Below are positions 36,545-39,469 of a stretch of DNA of 39,469 nucleotides, one piece after another. Positions within the stretch are counted from its first letter, which is position 1, and every line of letters begins with the position of its first letter. Origin of the DNA: a virus. The notes under the pieces were generated by a model, which had not been told where the DNA came from, did no database searches, and was given only the letters and a program-made list of their open reading frames with translations. Made by a program: the position numbers and the translations under genes. The stretch covers positions 1 to 39,469 of IMG/VR virus record IMGVR_UViG_3300042505_000142. One strand, 5' to 3'.

Positions 36545-37366
36545 ATGTGCTTACTTATAGTGTGCGAGCCAAACTCCACACCTAATGAGGCAGACTTACA
36601 CGCTGGTGCGTGTAGTAATCCACACGGATTTGGATTTGCTATTCACGCTGGCGATAGGATTATCTCCGAGCGTAGCATGTCTGCTAAAAAATCTATTGCC
36701 CGTTTCATGGAATTGCGAGCGCAATACCCTAACGGATACGCCATGTGGCATGCACGATACGCCACACATGGTGTTAAGAACGAACAGAACTGTCACCCGT
36801 TCATGGTTGGTGGTGATGAGCGTACTTACTTAGCACACAATGGTGTGCTTGACATAAGTATCGGCAAGTCCGACAAGCGTAGCGATACGCGAGTCTTCGC
36901 TGAGGATACACTACCTAGAATTGGTGGCGTGTCCGCACTTGATGACGATAATGTATGGATAATGGCTGAGTCATGGGCTAAGGGTAGCAAGATTGCTATC
37001 CTAACCTGTGACCCCACAGCCAAGCACCCTATGTATCTACTCAATGAGTCCGCTGGCACATGGGACAACGAAGGTATCTGGTGGAGTAACCAAAGCCATA
37101 AGCGTACTACCTACCTAGAACCTATCAAGAAGTTACCAGCCAAAGAGGATTACGACCTATACTACAACGAGATAGCAGTAGTAGATGCAGAAGAACTGTG
37201 TCCATACTGCGAGTCTGCTGTAGACTTCGACGATAACCCATACTACTGTAACATGTGCAGGTCATGCTATGATTGCTCAGTATTCATAGATGACTGCCTA
37301 TGTTACACACCAAACACTAACTGGCAAAGCAAACAGAGCCTAGCCAATTTCTTATACGATTACTAG
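36545..37366 (+). CDS. Class II glutamine amidotransferase with C-terminal zinc ribbon
   Basis: The protein has 273 residues and begins MCLLIVCEP, so Cys2 becomes the N-terminal nucleophile as in GATase II enzymes. WHARYATHG (68-76) supplies the glutamine-binding arginine, LAHNG (96-100) supplies the oxyanion Asn-Gly, and SDTRVF (113-118) supplies the acidic substrate residue. Residues 219-253 hold eight cysteines (CPYC, CNMC, CYDC, CLC) of one or two zinc sites. It hydrolyses glutamine to ammonia, probably for the amidoligase 12 bases upstream, although ammonia channelling is inferred. The zinc domains in both partners suggest a complex or a shared target. Confidence 0.87.
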   Translation: MCLLIVCEPNSTPNEADLHAGACSNPHGFGFAIHAGDRIISERSMSAKKSIARFMELRAQYPNGYAMWHARYATHGVKNEQNCHPFMVGGDERTYLAHNGVLDISIGKSDKRSDTRVFAEDTLPRIGGVSALDDDNVWIMAESWAKGSKIAILTCDPTAKHPMYLLNESAGTWDNEGIWWSNQSHKRTTYLEPIKKLPAKEDYDLYYNEIAVVDAEELCPYCESAVDFDDNPYYCNMCRSCYDCSVFIDDCLCYTPNTNWQSKQSLANFLYDY

Positions 37367-37377
37367 AGAGGTAACAA

Positions 37378-37644
37378 ATGTCCACAACCCAAACAATCCT
37401 CGGTCTAGCCGAGGAACTACGCATTATCGCTGATGAGATTTCATACAACGCTGTTGATACATCAAGCGACTTCCCAGCACGAGGTACTATTGTGAAAGCA
37501 ACTGCTTCACAGACACGCTTCAAGCCTAAGTCTATGTGGGTATCACTAGGCAACGGTACATACAAGCACATCACAGGTAGCAAGGGGCTAGTCACCACAC
37601 ATGAGAGACTGTCAGGCTACACAGAGGTAGTGTTCGAAGCGTAA
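37378..37644 (+). CDS. Hypothetical protein downstream of the amidotransferase (88 residues)
   Basis: The protein has 88 residues. An N-terminal helix (TILGLAEELRIIADEISYNA) is followed by a beta-rich domain (ARGTIVKATASQTRF, then YTEVVFEA). It starts 11 bases after the amidotransferase stop with GAGAGG upstream. It could be the acceptor substrate or an accessory factor of the amidoligase pair, but nothing in the sequence proves that. Its last residues, FEA, do not match the Gly-Gly-Gln type tail of Pup. Confidence 0.66.
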   Translation: MSTTQTILGLAEELRIIADEISYNAVDTSSDFPARGTIVKATASQTRFKPKSMWVSLGNGTYKHITGSKGLVTTHERLSGYTEVVFEA

Positions 37645-37706
37645 TGATTAGTCCTGAGCATGACTATAAACTGCTCACTATAATTGACAGAGAGGATAGA
37701 CTATGA
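37644..37706 (+). CDS. 20-residue microprotein fitted between two genes
   Basis: Its ATG overlaps the upstream stop (TAATG), and its stop overlaps the next start (ATGA at 37703-37706). The product is MISPEHDYKLLTIIDREDRL. The exact double coupling argues for translation, but at this length chance is possible. It contains no known motif. Confidence 0.42.
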   Translation: MISPEHDYKLLTIIDREDRL

Positions 37707-37867
37707 CTACAGTATGGAAAGCAGAACTAACTAACGAGATGATGTTTCATTTAACATCAGCACAGCAACGAGAGTTGATGTCTAAGTTAAGTGATGTAGT
37801 TGATACTATAGCTAGTGAGTACCAAGTAGGAAAGGAGTTTAAGCATGAGTTACGAACCACAACTTGA
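37703..37867 (+). CDS. Small hypothetical protein (54 residues)
   Basis: ATG 37703 is preceded by AGAGAGGATAGACT, the same ribosome motif as other genes in this arm. A TATAAT sits at 37679-37684 but has no good -35. The product begins MTTVWKAELTNEMMFHLTSA and is helical throughout. It overlaps the next gene by 23 bases. No family is recognised. Confidence 0.66.
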   Translation: MTTVWKAELTNEMMFHLTSAQQRELMSKLSDVVDTIASEYQVGKEFKHELRTTT

Positions 37868-37949
37868 TGATGACATAGCACTTGACATAGATGATGAAGA
37901 ACTTGAAGAAGAGTTTGATGAAATGCTAGAAGAAGCACTCAAGAGATAG
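37845..37949 (+). CDS. Extremely acidic 34-residue protein
   Basis: ATG 37845 follows AAAGGAG. The product begins MSYEPQLDDDIALDIDDEEL and continues EEEFDEMLEEALKR; 16 of 34 residues are Asp or Glu, arranged as an amphipathic helix. It starts inside the preceding gene and ends seven bases before the WhiB gene. Acidic mini-proteins of phages can mimic DNA or bind basic host proteins. That is only a hypothesis here. Confidence 0.62.
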   Translation: MSYEPQLDDDIALDIDDEELEEEFDEMLEEALKR

Positions 37950-37956
37950 GGATACG

Positions 37957-38280
37957 ATGAACGGACTATGTTATGGGCATGACAAGCCTGACCTGTGGTT
38001 CTCAGATACTATCGAGAGCGACAAGCAGGGTAGACCTACGAAGGAAACTATCGTGACTGCTATCAGTAATTCACGACAGGCACTTGCTATCTGCAAGGTA
38101 TGCCCTGTCAAAGAGGACTGCTTAGCAGAGGGCATGTTGCCCGAGAACATAGACTACGGGATTTGGGGTGGCACTCTATCAGGAGAGCGTCTACTCTTGG
38201 CTGGTGTTGACATCAGTAGCAATACACGGCAAGCAAATGTTAGGTTTGCTCACAAGATTAGGGAGTCACAAATAGTATGA
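37957..38280 (+). CDS. whiB: WhiB-family Fe-S transcriptional regulator
   Basis: The protein has 107 residues. Four cysteines, C5, C46, C49 and C55 (ICKVCPVKEDC), coordinate a 4Fe-4S cluster, and YGIWGG (67-72) is the WhiB signature turn, followed by a basic end. WhiB proteins exist only in Actinobacteria and their phages and bind sigma factor to alter transcription. The early arm position suggests action on host or phage promoters or redox sensing. It shares ATGA with the next gene (4-base overlap). Confidence 0.93.
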   Translation: MNGLCYGHDKPDLWFSDTIESDKQGRPTKETIVTAISNSRQALAICKVCPVKEDCLAEGMLPENIDYGIWGGTLSGERLLLAGVDISSNTRQANVRFAHKIRESQIV

Positions 38281-38669
38281 AGTCAATAGTATTCTTGCTA
38301 CTTGTTATAGTAGCATTAGTTGTCAGCGACAACTCAAAACCAACCACGAACACAACAGACAAAGTCGTGAAAGTTGCTTGGAGTAAAGCCGACAGCAAGG
38401 CATACGCGAGAGACAAACTCAGCGAGTGGCGAGATGAACAATGGTCATGTCTCAGTAAGTTGTGGGGTAAAGAGTCTGCATGGAACCCTGATGCGTACAA
38501 TAGTATCAAGGTTATGGGGAAGCATGCAGGTGGTATCCCACAACTACTGGGGCTTGACCCTGACACACCAGCACCACGACAGATAGAGCGTGGGCTTGAT
38601 TATATTTACTATAGATACGGTACGCCATGCGAAGCATGGTATCATTGGAAGCGAGAGGGGAATTACTAA
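38277..38669 (+). CDS. Secreted lytic transglycosylase-like protein
   Basis: The protein has 130 residues. A signal peptide (MKSIVFLLLVIVALVVS) precedes the mature domain SEWRDEQWSCLSKLWGKESA, where E66 within LWGKESAWNP fits the catalytic glutamate of lysozyme-like transglycosylases. GIPQLLGL (86-93) and YYRYGTPCEAWYHW (111-124) match the family's later motifs; C58 and C118 could form a disulfide. It would cleave peptidoglycan outside the membrane. It is coupled to WhiB (ATGA) and to the next gene (TAATG). It may aid lysis or wall remodelling separately from the M15 endolysin. Confidence 0.78.
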   Translation: MKSIVFLLLVIVALVVSDNSKPTTNTTDKVVKVAWSKADSKAYARDKLSEWRDEQWSCLSKLWGKESAWNPDAYNSIKVMGKHAGGIPQLLGLDPDTPAPRQIERGLDYIYYRYGTPCEAWYHWKREGNY

Positions 38670-38878
38670 TGACACTACTTGAAGAGTATAAGGTTATGTG
38701 CATGTCATGTAACAAGCCTATAACATCTAATCCTTTGCGTGTGCCTGTGCCTGGACGAGGTAACAGACCAGCAACCGAGCACATGTTCCATGGCTCAGCC
38801 CGTGAGTGTGCTGATGCTAGTAGCATTAACTACATTTACTTACACGACACAAAGCATCGAGGTATGAAAGTTGGCTAA
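38669..38878 (+). CDS. Small protein with CxxC...H...C motif
   Basis: ATG 38669 overlaps the upstream stop (TAATG), preceded by GAGAGGGG; an earlier GTG at 38627 lies inside the previous gene. The product has 69 residues with CMSCNKPITSN near 10-20 and HMFHGSARECADASS near 38-52, a possible zinc site. It overlaps the next frame by 8 bases. Function is unknown; a one-zinc regulatory or adaptor protein is possible. Confidence 0.62.
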   Translation: MTLLEEYKVMCMSCNKPITSNPLRVPVPGRGNRPATEHMFHGSARECADASSINYIYLHDTKHRGMKVG

Positions 38879-39089
38879 GCATGTGACGGAGATGAAGCCT
38901 GACTATACACAGGCTATGGACATACGAGGTACAGCAACCACAGTATGTCCTTGTGGCTCAGAGATTTGGAACTTAAAGACTATCTTCGATAACGACGGAG
39001 AGATAGCTATGTATTTCCTTGACATGGAATGTGCTGAGTGTGGTACGCTAGCGACTGCACCGACACCAGAAGGGACAGAAGATGAGTGA
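38871..39089 (+). CDS. Zinc-ribbon protein (72 residues)
   Basis: The start taken is TTG 38871, overlapping the previous stop and with GAGG upstream; an in-frame ATG at 38892 would shorten it by seven residues. CPCGSEIWNL near 26-35 and CAECG near 54-58 form a C4 ribbon, with an acidic tail (PTPEGTEDE). I regard it as a typical small actinophage ribbon protein that may bind nucleic acid or a transcription factor. It overlaps the next gene by 8 bases. Confidence 0.62.
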   Translation: MAKHVTEMKPDYTQAMDIRGTATTVCPCGSEIWNLKTIFDNDGEIAMYFLDMECAECGTLATAPTPEGTEDE

Positions 39090-39228
39090 GTTTCTACATC
39101 ACTTAGTAGCAAACAGGGAGTACAGACAGCGCGACATAGAATTACAAAGAGCACTACAAGAAAGTTTACGTGACGAGATTTTATCATGGGTTGACCCGTG
39201 GGCAGAAGGGGAGCAAACAAATGGATGA
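39082..39228 (+). CDS. Small helical protein (48 residues)
   Basis: ATG 39082 lies inside the end of the ribbon gene (ATGAGTGA overlap, 8 bases). The product begins MSEFLHHLVANREYRQRDIE, then LQRALQESLRDEILSWVDPW, and is fully helical. Its stop overlaps the next start (ATGGATGA). No family is known to me. The ribosome site is AAGGGA. Confidence 0.62.
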   Translation: MSEFLHHLVANREYRQRDIELQRALQESLRDEILSWVDPWAEGEQTNG

Positions 39229-39322
39229 GTTCGAAGAGTGGGATGACACATGGCAACTAACCGAGTCGGGCTACGCCCTGCTCGACTTGATAGATAAGCT
39301 CAAACAAGATGCCGAACTATGA
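39221..39322 (+). CDS. Acidic 33-residue protein
   Basis: ATG 39221 overlaps the previous stop by 8 bases, with GGGGAG upstream. The product is MDEFEEWDDTWQLTESGYAL, then LDLIDKLKQDAEL, acidic and helical. It overlaps the FmdB-like gene by 14 bases. Small but held in frame on both sides by overlaps. No family known. Confidence 0.6.
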   Translation: MDEFEEWDDTWQLTESGYALLDLIDKLKQDAEL

Positions 39323-39469
39323 GTACAAGTGCGAACCATGTGGTACATCAGAGGAACATCACCGCAAGGTAGATGACAGAGATAACTTCCCTGAGTGTCA
39401 GTATTGCACAGTTGTTATGAAAAGAATAATTAATCCAGCACCAATCAGGTTCAATGGTAGTGGATTCTA
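39309..39469 (+). CDS. FmdB-family zinc-ribbon protein, 5' part (gene crosses the circular join)
   Basis: ATG 39309 lies 14 bases before the end of the previous gene. The open frame runs off the window end and is completed at 1-143 (TAG), giving 58 residues. Cysteines at 8, 11, 30 and 33 form the zinc ribbon. See the 3' part for the family assignment. It shows that the sequence is a closed circle. Confidence 0.82.
   Translation, partial: MPNYEYKCEPCGTSEEHHRKVDDRDNFPECQYCTVVMKRIINPAPIRFNGSGF
39343..39469. repeat. Terminal direct repeat (circular assembly overlap), right copy
   Basis: Right copy of the 127-base exact overlap with bases 1-127. It lies inside an intact reading frame that starts at 39309 and finishes at 143, which shows that joining the ends restores a gene. 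Confidence 0.93.

Noticed and set aside
37378-37644. Pup-like tag protein
   Set aside because: It does not end in the Gly-Gly-Gln/Glu type tail and has a beta-rich C-terminal half, unlike disordered Pup.
1-39469. Integrase, excisionase or repressor for lysogeny
   Set aside because: No recombinase catalytic motif or Cro/CI-like HTH pair was found in any credible gene; only sigma-like and WhiB regulators are present.

Overview
The window is one complete genome of a tailed bacteriophage that infects an actinobacterium. Bases 1-127 are repeated exactly as bases 39343-39469, so this is a circular assembly of about 39,342 bp whose ends overlap by 127 bases. One gene, an FmdB-type zinc ribbon, runs across the join. 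The actinobacterial host is inferred from a WhiB-family Fe-S regulator, several small zinc-ribbon proteins typical of actinophages, TTGACA/TAnnnT promoters and a probable leaderless transcript. The style of the virion genes suggests freshwater planktonic Actinobacteria. No integrase, excisionase, repressor or tRNA gene was seen, so a lytic life is the simplest reading. No DNA polymerase was seen, so host polymerase is probably used.

There are three coding arms. (1) Leftward 420-5648, DNA metabolism: a Cas4/RecB-like nuclease in two reading frames, a zinc protein, a RecA-fold helicase, a PD-(D/E)XK resolvase-like nuclease, a CHC2/TOPRIM primase in two reading frames, a zinc-finger protein, an Nmad1/DUF1599 protein, a second nuclease-like protein and a sigma-like protein. 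A promoter at 5655-5682 places the transcription start on the first ATG. (2) Leftward 6061-33462, the late operon in transcription order: terminase, portal, a proteasome-beta/HslV-like protein, four large probable internal virion proteins, scaffold, N4-gp56-like capsid protein, a run of tiny lysine-rich proteins, an adaptor, tail fibres and glycine-rich adhesins, a glycosyltransferase, a large tail protein, then holin-like and M15-peptidase lysis genes. No obvious tape-measure gene was found, which fits a podovirus-like short tail. (3) Rightward 34429-39469, continuing across the join to 490: an early or accessory operon with an amidoligase, a class II glutamine amidotransferase, WhiB, a secreted transglycosylase-like protein and many microproteins overlapping by 1-14 bases.

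The 966-bp gap 33463-34428 is the main control region. It holds a hairpin/AT-tract module upstream of terminase, an 11-bp-phased CTCAG iteron array (origin candidate), and a series of consensus promoters. Two of these precede structured RNA with no reading frame. A related hairpin/AT-tract module precedes the small gene at 5810. A bidirectional terminator at 5986-6023 separates that gene from the end of the late operon.

The strongest candidates for something new are: the zinc-rich amidoligase paired with a glutamine amidotransferase; the primase frameshift site, which resembles the prfB +1 site; the proteasome-like protein in the head module; the shared hairpin/AT modules; and the putative noncoding RNAs at 34100-34350.
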